Of a stretch of DNA of 64,000 nt, positions 34,454 through 43,676 are shown piece by piece. Origin of the DNA: Campylobacter gracilis (lineage in GTDB: Bacteria > Campylobacterota > Campylobacteria > Campylobacterales > Campylobacteraceae); contig NZ_JAHAFS010000012.1 in assembly GCF_018374135.1 (NCBI RefSeq), positions 1 through 64,000 of the forward strand. Direction: 5' to 3'. Numbering within the stretch: the stretch's first letter is position 1; each line of letters starts with the position of its first letter. The position numbers and the translations under genes were made by a program. A model generated the notes under the pieces. The model did no database searches, was not told the origin of the DNA, and was given only the letters and a program-made list of their open reading frames with translations.

Positions 34454-35209
34454 CTACTCCCTTACGATGAAAGCTCCAGTAAACTTGCCATTATGCGCGA
34501 AATCTCTCGCCTCATCCTCACTCTTAAATCCACTTAAAAAGACGCGATAAATCGGCGCGCCATCTATGCTAAATTCTTTGATGATCGCAGGATATCCCGC
34601 CGTGCCGTGGTAATCGCGCTGATAAATTTGTGCGCCGCTTCTGTTTCTAAACGCACCGATTTGTACCATAAAATTTCCGCCGACGATGGTTGCCTTCGGC
34701 GAGCCTTTGGCGATAGTATGCCCATAAAAGCCCACTACTTCGAGCTTTACAGGCGCCGTACCTTTGGCAAATACGCCCACTAGATTGGCAGCTGTTTTGC
34801 TAAGATCAATGATGCGACCATCCACGAATGGACCGCGGTCATTGATGCGCACGGTTGCGGTAGCGCCGGTGTCGCGATTCGTGACCTTTACCATAGTATT
34901 CATTGGATAGGTTTTGTGTGCGGCGGTCATGCCATTCATATCGTAAATTTCGCCGTTAGAAGTGTATTTGCCGTGAAAATTCGGCCCATACCAGCTGGCG
35001 ATACCGATTTGAGTGTCACCGACGCTTACCTGCTCTGGATAGTAGGTTTTGCCGTTGATTTTATAAGGGCGCATGGTGGCGGGAGAGTTTTTGCCAATCT
35101 TGCCCGCACCGCCCGCAGACGATCTAGACGACGGTGCGGTGCGGAACGAGCAACCGGCAAAAATCAGCGCAAAAAGCGCACTAAAAAGAGCGATTTTCTG
35201 GTACGACAC
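34454..35209 (-). CDS. rlpA: RlpA-like septal lytic transglycosylase lipoprotein with SPOR domain
   Basis: A 251-residue protein. The lipobox IFAGC puts the lipidated cysteine at residue 20. The double-psi beta-barrel follows (IASWYGPNFHGKYTSNGE, MTAAHKTYPMNT, INDRGPFVDGRIIDLS) and is the catalytic domain that cuts denuded glycan strands. A SPOR domain fills the last ~75 residues (FMVQIGAFRNRSGAQ). It acts at the cell pole or septum on the outer-membrane inner face. The start is GTG at 35209, without a strong ribosome site. It follows mltD by 13 bp, another glycan-cutting enzyme. Confidence 0.92.
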   Translation of the reverse strand: MSYQKIALFSALFALIFAGCSFRTAPSSRSSAGGAGKIGKNSPATMRPYKINGKTYYPEQVSVGDTQIGIASWYGPNFHGKYTSNGEIYDMNGMTAAHKTYPMNTMVKVTNRDTGATATVRINDRGPFVDGRIIDLSKTAANLVGVFAKGTAPVKLEVVGFYGHTIAKGSPKATIVGGNFMVQIGAFRNRSGAQIYQRDYHGTAGYPAIIKEFSIDGAPIYRVFLSGFKSEDEARDFAHNGKFTGAFIVRE

Positions 35210-35222
35210 CTACGATCCGATC

Positions 35223-36221
35223 TTATTTGTTGAATTTTATATTATTTAGCGCTATTTCGTTTTTGTCTTTAAGGCTAAGCTCGTTCGCCAAACCTGCTAG
35301 CACACGTCCTGGCTTGCGCTGTTTCAGACGTGGTTCATACGCTTGAAACGCGCCTTGATTTACGACAAATTCTGCATATTTGCTTTGTGGGATATAAAAG
35401 AAGTACTTGCCGTTAAGCGGCGAAATTCCGTTTTTAATATGTGCGTTATAATCCTGCATCTGCGACGGCGAAATTCCGATCTGTTTTGCAACTGCGCTTA
35501 GCTTTGTGCCCGGAGCTACTGCGATACGCTTTAGCCCCCACGGCTCGCTTTCAAAAAGCAGAATTTTACGCATATTTTCATTTTGAGCGATGTAAGCGTA
35601 TTTGATAATGCGCTTGATAAAATTCTTAGTCTCATTAGGAAGTGCGGGGCTTTTTAGCAAGCGATCCAGATCATCGCTGCCAGTAGCTGCAATCGCATTT
35701 TTAAGCTTTTGATCGCCACAATTATACGCCATTAGCGCTAAATACCACTTGCCAAAATTTTGCTTCAGATGCAAAATATACGAAAACGCAGCATCCGTAG
35801 AGGCTGCGGGATCGCGACGCTCATCTACAGCACTATCTACTCTAAGACCGAAATTTTTTGCGGTCGCCGGCATCAGCTGCCACATACCACCTGCGCTAGC
35901 GCCTGATGTGACCGTATTTTTAAGATGAGATTCTACCATTGCCAAATACAATAAGAATTCCGGAGCTTCAATGTTATCGACCTCGGATTTGACTAAGTAG
36001 GCATTGTGCGACTGTGAAGTCACGATATGCTTAAACTGCTTGCGATCGCTTGCATTGATCGCACGGAATATGCCCGCGACTACATTTTTGCTCGATTCGT
36101 TATTTTCGATGCCGAATTGATTTAAAATATAGTCGTGATTTGCGCGCATCAGACCGGGCTGGCTCGCAAACGCTTCGCCCACTAAAAGTAGGGCTAGTAG
36201 TATAAATTTTATGGCTTTCAT
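35223..36221 (-). CDS. mltD: Membrane-bound lytic murein transglycosylase D-like
   Basis: A 332-residue periplasmic protein with a signal peptide (about 1-19). The GH23 transglycosylase domain has the catalytic Glu at residue 97 (AMVESHLK) followed by SGASAGGMWQLMPATA and LMAYNCGD, the usual E-S, GLMQ-like and AYN motifs. The C-terminal ~100 residues contain a degenerate LysM-type repeat (RIAVAPGTKLSAVAKQIGI). It cleaves peptidoglycan with formation of 1,6-anhydro ends. AGGAGAG precedes the ATG, which overlaps the tatD stop by 4 bp. Confidence 0.9.
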   Translation of the reverse strand: MKAIKFILLALLLVGEAFASQPGLMRANHDYILNQFGIENNESSKNVVAGIFRAINASDRKQFKHIVTSQSHNAYLVKSEVDNIEAPEFLLYLAMVESHLKNTVTSGASAGGMWQLMPATAKNFGLRVDSAVDERRDPAASTDAAFSYILHLKQNFGKWYLALMAYNCGDQKLKNAIAATGSDDLDRLLKSPALPNETKNFIKRIIKYAYIAQNENMRKILLFESEPWGLKRIAVAPGTKLSAVAKQIGISPSQMQDYNAHIKNGISPLNGKYFFYIPQSKYAEFVVNQGAFQAYEPRLKQRKPGRVLAGLANELSLKDKNEIALNNIKFNK

Positions 36222-37015
36222 ATCTCTCCTTTGATTTTATCGCCAAAAAGCCTACAGGCGTTTTGAGTCGTTATTGCTTCGACCTCTTCTACGCTTAGGC
36301 TTAAAATTTCCGCGACTTTTTCTACCACGAGTCTCGTAAATGCAGGCTCGTTGCGCTCGCCACGATGCGGATGCGGAGTTAGATATGGTGCATCCGTCTC
36401 GATTAAGAGGCGCTCTTGCGGAATTTGCGGTAAGATCTCAGCTAAGTTTTTTGCATTTTTGAATGTCAAAACTCCGCCGATACCGAAGTAAAATCCGTAT
36501 TCGCTAAGACCTAGCAAAAGCTTGCTGGCATTGAAGCAGTGCAAAACACCGCCGCATAAATCGCCGGCACGATCTTTTAGAATTCCAAAGCTATCTTCGT
36601 TTGCTTCTCGGATATGGACTATAAGTGGTTTTTGAAGTTGTGTTGCTAGATCGATTTGTGAGATGAAGGCGTCTTTTTGGCGGGAGATTTCTAAGGCTTT
36701 GGTTTCCTTGTTCTCTTGCTGCTTAAGTCTGAAATAATCAAGACCGCATTCGCCAACGCCCACGCATTTGGGATCGTCAGCATACCGCTTCAGCACCTCC
36801 ATATCGAAAGAATCTATCTCGTATGGATGTACCCCTACGGCAAAATACACATTATCCCATGCATGCGAAATTTTACATGCCTTATCTAGGTCTGCTACAT
36901 CGGCACCGGGAATGATGATGCTGCGCACGCCTGCAATCGTGGCGCGCTCAATCACCGCGTCCAAATCAGCATCGAAACTAGCATCGTCTAAATGGCAATG
37001 TGTATCTATAATCAT
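36218..37015 (-). CDS. tatD: TatD-family metal-dependent DNase
   Basis: A 265-residue TIM-barrel hydrolase. I start at the ATG at 37015 (MIIDTHCHLDD) and not the GTG three codons earlier, because family members begin exactly with the metal-binding HxH. Other ligands are in GECGLDYF, VHIREA, LHCF and LIETDAPYLTP. TatD enzymes are Mg-dependent 3'-5' exonucleases linked to DNA repair. The gene is coupled to mltD downstream (ATGA). The order rlpA-mltD-tatD-recN-nadK is the one I remember from C. jejuni. Confidence 0.93.
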   Translation of the reverse strand: MIIDTHCHLDDASFDADLDAVIERATIAGVRSIIIPGADVADLDKACKISHAWDNVYFAVGVHPYEIDSFDMEVLKRYADDPKCVGVGECGLDYFRLKQQENKETKALEISRQKDAFISQIDLATQLQKPLIVHIREANEDSFGILKDRAGDLCGGVLHCFNASKLLLGLSEYGFYFGIGGVLTFKNAKNLAEILPQIPQERLLIETDAPYLTPHPHRGERNEPAFTRLVVEKVAEILSLSVEEVEAITTQNACRLFGDKIKGEI

Positions 37016-37140
37016 AAAACTCACTTGATAAAATTTTTCGAAGCGGATTTTACGTCGTTTTGCAAAATCACACTTAAATTTAAATTAAACGCGGTATTGT
37101 AACAAAAAATTTCAGATTTAAACTTAAGCTTAAAATTCCT

Positions 37141-38664
37141 TCAGCTTTGCCTTAGTTTTTTAGCGAATTCCAGGGCTTCTGCAGTAATCGTCTCGCCGCT
37201 TATCATACGAGCTAGCTCTGTTATTTTCTCATTTTCGCTTAATAACCTCACGCTAGATTTGCCGTTCGTTTTACTTACTAAAAAGTGTGACGCAGCCTTG
37301 GAACTAAGCTGCGGCTGGTGCGAGATCGCAAAAATTTGATAAAATTTTGAAATTTTTACCAGCACATTTGCGATACTCATCGCCTCTTTTCCGCTTAAAT
37401 TTGAATCAATCTCGTCTAAGATTAAAATCCCCTCGCCATTATTTGTAAGCTCCAAGCTCGCAGCAATAAAAGCAAGGCGTAAGCGGTTCGTTTCGCCTGA
37501 ACTTAAATTCTTAAATTCCGTCTTACACAAGCTAACGCAAATTTCGTCTATGCCGCACTCACTAAGCACCTTAAGCTTAAAACTAAGCTCCACGCCGTCC
37601 ATATAGAGCTGCTTTAGATAGGAATTTATCAGATCCTCGAGCCGTTTTTTAGCGCCCTTGCGAGCCTCGCTAATTTTTTTGGCAAGGATAGCGGTGCTTT
37701 CGCTAAGACGTTTAAATTCCGCTTGTAGCTTGGTTTTTTCAAAGCTTAACTGCTCGTAATGCTCAAGCTCTTTCTTGCGCGCTTCAAGCGTAGCTAAAGC
37801 CTCTTCTACGCTTCCGTAGCGCCTATTTAGCGCGCTAAGAGCTTCGATGCGATCTAAAATTTTCTCTATGTCGATGTTTTCTAGCTCCTCTAAATTTAAG
37901 CTTTCCTGCTTTAGCCGTAGCTCGTTCATCGCATCCTCAAAAAACGCACTATCCAGTCCGCTGAGACTTAGCGCTTCGATGACGCTGCGTTCCAGCTCAA
38001 AAACGCCCTGTGCCCTAGCCCAAAGTTCCTCGATCTTATCTTTTTTACTAAGCTTTTTTTTGATCTGCAAAAGCTCCTCATATTCGCCGATCTTAGGCGA
38101 TACGCGCTCGATTTTTTCAATCTCGAAGCGAGCGAATTCCTTTAACTCCTCAATCTTGCGCTCTTGATCTAAAATTTCATCCAGCTGCTTTTTTGTGCGG
38201 CTAAATTCCACAAAAGCGCTTTGAAGCTCCAATAAGCTTTGCGCGTATGCCGTATCTTTTTTCGCGGCGATAAAATCAAGTAATTTTAGCAAGCTGTCGC
38301 TACTCATTTCGCCGGCGTTTTTCGCGCCTAAAAATTTCACGTATTCGCCGGCGATCGTGCTTAGATTTTTTTTCGAGATCGATTGAGAATTTATAAAGTA
38401 TCGCAAGCTACGCTCTTTTAGAACGCGAAAGGTATTTGGCGTATCGTTTATCAAGCCGAAATTTTCCATATCAAATTTATGCTCTACGTCCGCTTCTATG
38501 AGCTCTGCCTCGCATTCTTTAAGCCCGAACACCGCTAAAATAGCGCCTATTAATACCGATTTACCCGCGCCGCTGATGCCTGTAAATACGCTAAGTCCCG
38601 GGCCAAAACTAAGCTCGCTCTCGCAAAAACCTAGATTATTTTTAATATAAATTCTTTCTAGCAT
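37141..38664 (-). CDS. recN: DNA repair protein RecN
   Basis: A 507-residue SMC-like ATPase for double-strand break repair. Walker A GISGAGKS is near residue 32, two long coiled-coil arms occupy ~150-360 (for example EELLQIKKKLSKKDKIEEL), and the C-terminal part has the LSSGETNRLRLAFIAASLEL signature and Walker B ILILDEIDSNLSGKEA. I prefer ATG at 38664 (MLERIYIKN), the usual RecN start, which overlaps the nadK end; an ATG five codons upstream is possible. It is shorter than E. coli RecN (553), mostly in the coiled coil. Confidence 0.93.
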   Translation of the reverse strand: MLERIYIKNNLGFCESELSFGPGLSVFTGISGAGKSVLIGAILAVFGLKECEAELIEADVEHKFDMENFGLINDTPNTFRVLKERSLRYFINSQSISKKNLSTIAGEYVKFLGAKNAGEMSSDSLLKLLDFIAAKKDTAYAQSLLELQSAFVEFSRTKKQLDEILDQERKIEELKEFARFEIEKIERVSPKIGEYEELLQIKKKLSKKDKIEELWARAQGVFELERSVIEALSLSGLDSAFFEDAMNELRLKQESLNLEELENIDIEKILDRIEALSALNRRYGSVEEALATLEARKKELEHYEQLSFEKTKLQAEFKRLSESTAILAKKISEARKGAKKRLEDLINSYLKQLYMDGVELSFKLKVLSECGIDEICVSLCKTEFKNLSSGETNRLRLAFIAASLELTNNGEGILILDEIDSNLSGKEAMSIANVLVKISKFYQIFAISHQPQLSSKAASHFLVSKTNGKSSVRLLSENEKITELARMISGETITAEALEFAKKLRQS

Positions 38665-39533
38665 CCGCCGTGTCCCCATCTGAGTTTGGCTTTTAAAACG
38701 TCGAAATAATCGTAGCTTCTGCGTTTTATTAAATTTGCCTTGGCGTGTGAAATTTTAACGCTTACGCTGTGAAATTCCGCCATATCAAAAACGTCTTGTC
38801 CGTCGATGACGACGCTAACCTCGGAGCTTCCGGCGTTTTTAAAACTTGCGAGATACTCTTTTGGCAGGATCAAAGGTCGCTGCGTTAGGCTGTGCGAGCA
38901 GATCGGCGTGACACAAAACACGTCGCACAGCGGATAGACGATAGATCCGTTCGCGCTCATATTATACGCGGTCGAGCCTACGGCGGAGCTTACGATCACG
39001 CCATCGCCGTAATAGGTGTTGAAATATTTTCTATTTAAAAACGCGTCGATCTTCGCCATCGAAGAGATGTGGCTGCGGGTGATTACGACGTCGTTAAATG
39101 CGGTCTTGCGGACGATTTTACCGCTGCCGTTTTCCAGTATCACTTCGAGCAAAAACGGGCGCTCGATCTCGTATTCGCCGCGCAAAAATTCCTTTAAAAA
39201 TTTTGCGAATTCGCCCGGCTGCACGTCCGTTAAAAACCCGAGAGTGCCCGCGTTGATACCCAAAATAAAAGCGTTTTTGTCGCTTAGCAGCCTCGCAAGC
39301 CCGATAAGCGTGCCGTCGCCGCCGAGGCTGATTAAAAAATTGGTCTTTTTTAAAATTTCTGCAAGCGTATGCGGCTTAAGGCCGAAAAATTCCGCTCCGT
39401 CCTCTTCAAGCAAAAGCTCAATACCTTGCGCTTTTAAAATTTCGCAAATTTGCTCCACGACGGGGCGAATCTCTTCTGATTTTTTGGCTATTAGCCCCGC
39501 GAATTTAAGGTTTTTATGAATTTTGTTTTCCAT
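38658..39533 (-). CDS. nadK: NAD kinase
   Basis: A 291-residue enzyme that phosphorylates NAD to NADP. The GGDGT motif (FLISLGGDGTLIGLARL, about 87-103) and the downstream NAD-site region TAYNMSANGSIVYP are present, with the family's C-terminal beta-sandwich. It is the first gene of the nadK-recN pair, whose frames overlap by 7 bp. No strong Shine-Dalgarno precedes the ATG. The 83-bp spacer to aspS must hold both promoters. Confidence 0.96.
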   Translation of the reverse strand: MENKIHKNLKFAGLIAKKSEEIRPVVEQICEILKAQGIELLLEEDGAEFFGLKPHTLAEILKKTNFLISLGGDGTLIGLARLLSDKNAFILGINAGTLGFLTDVQPGEFAKFLKEFLRGEYEIERPFLLEVILENGSGKIVRKTAFNDVVITRSHISSMAKIDAFLNRKYFNTYYGDGVIVSSAVGSTAYNMSANGSIVYPLCDVFCVTPICSHSLTQRPLILPKEYLASFKNAGSSEVSVVIDGQDVFDMAEFHSVSVKISHAKANLIKRRSYDYFDVLKAKLRWGHGGC

Positions 39534-39616
39534 AGTTTTATTTTATAAAAAATTAGCTTTGTAAAAGCAAAATTTAACTATACTTGCATTTTACAAATAA
39601 ATTTAAAGGAGTAAAT

Positions 39617-41371
39617 TTGCGAAGTCATTATTGCGCCGATTTGAGTAAAAACGATATCGGCAAAAGTGTAACCGTGTGCGGCTGGGTAAATTCTTACCGC
39701 GACCACGGCGGCGTGATTTTTATAGATTTGCGCGACCGAAGCGGGCTTTTACAGCTAGTCTGTGATCCCAAAGATAGCCACTCGGCATACGAGGTAGCAA
39801 ATACCGTGCGAAACGAATTCGTTCTAAAAGCCGTCGGCAAGATCCGCGCTCGCGGCGAAGGGCTGGAAAATCCAAATTTAAAAACGGGTGACATTGAAGT
39901 CGTAGTAGAAAGTTTAGAGATCGAAAATCCAAGCAAGCCGCTTCCTTTCGTAATCGGTGATAAAAGCGTCAACGAAGAAACGAAGCTTAAGTACCGCTTT
40001 TTGGATCTGCGCGCAGAGGGAAGCTTCGATAAATTTAAGATGCGCTCCAAGGCTGCGATCGCTGCGCGAAATGCTCTTGATAGGCTAGGCTTTGTCGAAG
40101 TCGAAACGCCGATCTTAACGCGCGCGACGCCCGAGGGCGCTAGGGATTATCTAGTGCCTAGCCGCGTATATCCGGGCAGCTTCTATGCGCTTCCGCAAAG
40201 CCCGCAGCTTTTCAAGCAGCTTTTGATGTGCTCAGGCTTTGATAAATACTTCCAGATCGCGCGCTGCTTTCGCGACGAGGACCTGCGCGCCGACCGCCAG
40301 CCGGAATTTACGCAGATCGATATCGAGATGAGCTTCAATACCCAGTACGACGTAATGCGTGTAGCCGAGGAGGTTCTAAAGGATATTTTCAAATCCTGCG
40401 GCCGCGAGATCGTCACTCCTTTTAGACATATGGAGTATAAGGACGCGATGGAGCTTTACGGCAGCGATAAACCCGATCTGCGATACGATATGCCTTTCAT
40501 CGACGTAGCCGATATTTTTGAAAAATCGAGCAACGAAATTTTTTCAAATTTAGCCAAAGACCGCAAAGCCAACCGCGTAAAAGCCCTAAAAGTAGAGGGC
40601 GGCGATCTGAAATTTAGCAAGCGCCAGATGCAAGGCTTTGAGGAATACGTGAAAAAATTCGGCGCGCAGGGCTTGGCGTTTATCCAAGTAAAAGAGGACG
40701 GTCTAAAGGGGCCGCTGGTAAAATTCTTTGAAAAAAGCGAGCTGGACGAGCTCATCAAGCGCTGCGAGCTAAAGGTCGGCGACGTCGTATTTTTCGGCGC
40801 GGGCAAAAAGAAAATCGTGCTTGATTATATGGGTAGATTTAGAATTTTCCTTGCAAATGAGCTTGGCATAATCGATCCGAACAGGCTTGAGTTTTTGTGG
40901 GTCGTAAATTTCCCTATGTTTGAGCAAAACGACGACGGCAGCTACTCCGCGATGCACCATCCTTTTACGATGCCGAACAATCCAGACGAGCCCGATTTGG
41001 AGGATATTACCTCGATTGCCTACGACGTCGTGTTAAACGGCATCGAGCTTGGCGGCGGCAGCATCAGGATACACAAAGCGGACATTCAAGAAAAGGTCTT
41101 TAGGCTGCTTAAGATCGAGCCTGCGGAGCAGAGGGAGAAATTCGGCTTCCTGCTTGATGCGCTAAGCTTCGGCGCGCCTCCGCACGGAGGTATCGCGATC
41201 GGCTTTGATAGGCTGATGATGCTGGTTACCGGCTCAAGCAGTATCCGCGAGGTTATCGCGTTTCCTAAAACGCAGCGCGCGCAGTGTCCGCTCACCAAAG
41301 CCCCTAGCGTCGTTACAGACGAGCAGCTTCGCGAGCTAGGTCTTAGGCTTCACAAGAAGGAGCAAAAATGA
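39617..41371 (+). CDS. aspS: Aspartyl-tRNA synthetase (probably non-discriminating)
   Basis: A 584-residue class IIb synthetase. The start is TTG at 39617: AAAGGAG ends five bases before it and [15 protein letters not shown] is the canonical beginning, whereas an in-frame ATG 11 codons earlier has no ribosome site. It has the OB anticodon domain ([21 protein letters not shown]), motif 2 ([20 protein letters not shown]), the bacterial GAD insertion domain, and motif 3 ([12 protein letters not shown]). In this bacterial group, which usually relies on GatCAB, it is expected to charge tRNA-Asn also; that is inference. The stop overlaps adk (ATGA). Confidence 0.97.
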   Translation: MRSHYCADLSKNDIGKSVTVCGWVNSYRDHGGVIFIDLRDRSGLLQLVCDPKDSHSAYEVANTVRNEFVLKAVGKIRARGEGLENPNLKTGDIEVVVESLEIENPSKPLPFVIGDKSVNEETKLKYRFLDLRAEGSFDKFKMRSKAAIAARNALDRLGFVEVETPILTRATPEGARDYLVPSRVYPGSFYALPQSPQLFKQLLMCSGFDKYFQIARCFRDEDLRADRQPEFTQIDIEMSFNTQYDVMRVAEEVLKDIFKSCGREIVTPFRHMEYKDAMELYGSDKPDLRYDMPFIDVADIFEKSSNEIFSNLAKDRKANRVKALKVEGGDLKFSKRQMQGFEEYVKKFGAQGLAFIQVKEDGLKGPLVKFFEKSELDELIKRCELKVGDVVFFGAGKKKIVLDYMGRFRIFLANELGIIDPNRLEFLWVVNFPMFEQNDDGSYSAMHHPFTMPNNPDEPDLEDITSIAYDVVLNGIELGGGSIRIHKADIQEKVFRLLKIEPAEQREKFGFLLDALSFGAPPHGGIAIGFDRLMMLVTGSSSIREVIAFPKTQRAQCPLTKAPSVVTDEQLRELGLRLHKKEQK

Positions 41372-41949
41372 AAAGCCTTTTTCTAATCATCGGCGCTCCG
41401 GGAAGCGGCAAAACGACCGATGCGAGTATGATCGCTCAGATGAATCAAAGCATCGAGCACTACTCCACAGGCGATCTGCTACGCGCCGAGGTGGCAAGCG
41501 GCAGCGCTTTGGGCAAACAGATAGACGGCTTCATTTCTAAGGGCAATCTCGTGCCGCTTGATATCGTCGTAAATGCTATCGTTAGCGCAATTAAGAGCTC
41601 GCCTAAAGACTTCATCATCATCGATGGCTATCCAAGAAGCGTCGAGCAGATGAATAAACTAGACGAGGTGCTGCGAGGCGACGATGATGTAAATCTTAGC
41701 GCAGTAATCGAGGTATGCGTTAGCGAAGAGGTCGCCAAGGAGCGCGTTTTAGGACGCGCTCGCGGAGCGGACGATAACAAAGAGGTCTTTAAAAACCGCA
41801 TGGCGGTATTTTCAGAGCCGATCGAGGATATCCGTAAATTTTACGGCGACGCAGGCGTATTTTACAGCGTAAACGGCGAGCGCACGGTCGAGGAGATCGT
41901 AGCGGACATAAACGCTATAATCGCCGCGCAGATCGAAAAACTGGGCTAG
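41368..41949 (+). CDS. adk: Adenylate kinase
   Basis: A 193-residue nucleotide kinase that balances AMP, ADP and ATP. The P-loop is GAPGSGKTT near residue 9, the NMP-binding region [14 protein letters not shown], and the conserved [13 protein letters not shown]. The LID is the short, zinc-free type ([14 protein letters not shown]), hence the small size. The ATG overlaps the aspS stop, so the two are translationally coupled. Confidence 0.96.
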   Translation: MKSLFLIIGAPGSGKTTDASMIAQMNQSIEHYSTGDLLRAEVASGSALGKQIDGFISKGNLVPLDIVVNAIVSAIKSSPKDFIIIDGYPRSVEQMNKLDEVLRGDDDVNLSAVIEVCVSEEVAKERVLGRARGADDNKEVFKNRMAVFSEPIEDIRKFYGDAGVFYSVNGERTVEEIVADINAIIAAQIEKLG

Positions 41950-42219
41950 CGCGCTTGGATGGCGGCTTAAATTTTAAGTGCCTTTGGCTTCTTTTTCATA
42001 GCGCAAGCGGTGCAGATCGCGCTTAAATTTAGTGCGCCTACGAAGCGAGCGCGCCTTTAAATTTATACTTGCCGTTGCGCGAGATAGCCAAAGTTCAAGC
42101 GTAAATTTAAGCAGCTCGCTGTGTAAATTTAAATGCAAGCGTCAAATACAAATGGATTTAAATTTAATAAAATTTCAGATCTGTTTGCGGACGCAGAGAT
42201 TAAAATTTTAAGGATAGAT

Positions 42220-42576
42220 ATGGTTAGAAAATTTTTACTTAGTATGGCTTTGTGCGCAGCTGCATTCGCTGCGGGCGGGTTTGTGCCAAGCGGCTCCGCG
42301 GCGCAAACTCAGCCGTTAAGCGTCAAAGAAGCGCTTAAATTAAGAGATGATTCTTTTGTCGTAATAGACGGCAAGATAAAATCTCAGCTCAAACACGAGC
42401 ATTATAGATTTGTGGATCAAAACGGCGATAGCATCGAGGTTGAGATAGATGATGATGTTTGGCGCGGCGTGAGCGTGGATGAAAATACGCTCGTGCGAAT
42501 TAGCGGCGAGATCGATAAAGATTTTACCAAAACGACGATAGACGTAAAAAATATCAAAATTTTAAATTCTAAATAA
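42220..42576 (+). CDS. YgiW/YdeI-type periplasmic OB-fold (BOF) protein
   Basis: A 118-residue exported protein. The ATG at 42220 has AAGGAT upstream and starts a signal peptide (MVRKFLLSMALCAAAFAAGG); the longer frame from 42133 lacks both. The mature part has SFVVIDGKIKSQLKHEHYRF, GDSIEVEIDDDVWRG and TLVRISGEIDKDF, the strand pattern of the bacterial OB-fold family that includes YgiW and VisP, associated with stress tolerance and small-ligand binding. It sits between adk and ppa, 9 bp before ppa. Confidence 0.85.
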   Translation: MVRKFLLSMALCAAAFAAGGFVPSGSAAQTQPLSVKEALKLRDDSFVVIDGKIKSQLKHEHYRFVDQNGDSIEVEIDDDVWRGVSVDENTLVRISGEIDKDFTKTTIDVKNIKILNSK

Positions 42577-42585
42577 AGGAAAACT

Positions 42586-43104
42586 ATGGATCTTTCAAAG
42601 ATAAAAGTGGGCTCAAACCCCGATAAAATCAACGCGGTAATCGAGATCCCTTACGGCTCGAACATCAAATACGAGATCGACAAAGCAAGCGGCGCGCTCT
42701 GCGTAGATCGCGTGCTCTACGGCGCGATGTTTTATCCCGCAAACTACGGCTTCGTGCCCAACACCTTAGCAGACGACGGCGATCCTGCGGATGTTTTGGT
42801 GCTGAACGAGTACCCGCTTGCCGCCGGTAGCGTGATCCCGTGCCGTCTAATCGGCGTTTTGATGATGGAGGACGAAAGCGGCATAGACGAGAAGCTGCTT
42901 GCCGTGCCGGTTAGCAAGATTGATCCCCGATATGAGGGCATTAAAGGGGTCGCCGATCTGCCTAAAGCGACGCTGGATAAGATCAAAAATTTCTTCGAAA
43001 CCTACAAGCTTTTAGAGCCGAATAAATGGGTCAAAGTGAAGGATTTCGCAGGCGCCGCGGAAGCGGAGAAAATCCTAGACAAAGCGATTAAGGCTTATAA
43101 ATAA
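42586..43104 (+). CDS. ppa: Inorganic pyrophosphatase, family I
   Basis: A 172-residue soluble Mg-dependent enzyme that hydrolyses pyrophosphate and so pulls biosynthesis forward. EIPYGSNIKYEID, MFYPANYGFVPNTLADDGDPADVLVL with its cluster of Asp ligands, and DLPKATLDKIKNFFETYK are typical. AAAGGAAAAC precedes the ATG. A strong inverted repeat about 35 bp after the stop probably ends the aspS-adk-ygiW-ppa transcript. Confidence 0.97.
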   Translation: MDLSKIKVGSNPDKINAVIEIPYGSNIKYEIDKASGALCVDRVLYGAMFYPANYGFVPNTLADDGDPADVLVLNEYPLAAGSVIPCRLIGVLMMEDESGIDEKLLAVPVSKIDPRYEGIKGVADLPKATLDKIKNFFETYKLLEPNKWVKVKDFAGAAEAEKILDKAIKAYK

Positions 43105-43138
43105 TCCCTTTTTGCGCGCTCGGCGCTAAAATTTAATC

Positions 43139-43169
43139 AAATTTTGACCGATCAGTTCGGTCAAAATTT
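43139..43169 (+). terminator. Perfect 13-bp inverted repeat after ppa, likely terminator
   Basis: AAATTTTGACCGA and TCGGTCAAAATTT flank a 5-base loop TCAGT. The arms are exact and end in an A/T-rich flank that gives a U-rich 3' side, followed by ATCTTTAAATTT. It lies 34 bp after the ppa stop and could act in both directions. Confidence 0.65.
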
Positions 43170-43676
43170 ATCTTTAAATTTCAATTCTATAAATTTTCAA
43201 ATTTTAAAATATTTTTAAATTCCACGCAAATTTTACCTGAAGCCCGCGCTTGGTTTTTTTCGCTTGTTTTTCGGCAGTTAAGCTAAGCAGTCTTGGGTTA
43301 TTAAATAAAGATTTTTTAAAACTACATTGCGTGAAATGGTGCGACGAGGATCGGAGCCCTACAAACTAATGGCAGAAAAATTCCGTGGGCCAAAAGGCTT
43401 TGCATGGTGCAGTTAAAATTTCAAAATTCGCTATCTTAATTTTGAAAGAGATCGCGAGCGTCATTGCAAAATTATAAAGCTGATGTCATCGCAGAAAAAA
43501 GCCTTTGGACTACCGCGCCACGTAAAATTTGAAATTTACACGCTACATAAAATTTGAAAATTTAAATGACACCAAATGATTTACTATCACTATCCTTTTT
43601 AAATTTAGTAATAAATCTATAAATTTTGATTCCAAAGGCTTTTGTTTTAATAAGACGTCAAACACTTGATTAAATT
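43170..43676. other. Intergenic region of about 500 bp, no gene seen
   Basis: Between the ppa terminator and the end of the haem receptor gene. It is AT-rich with scattered AAATTT, contains no frame with a ribosome site and no tRNA-like fold that I could find. Confidence 0.55.
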
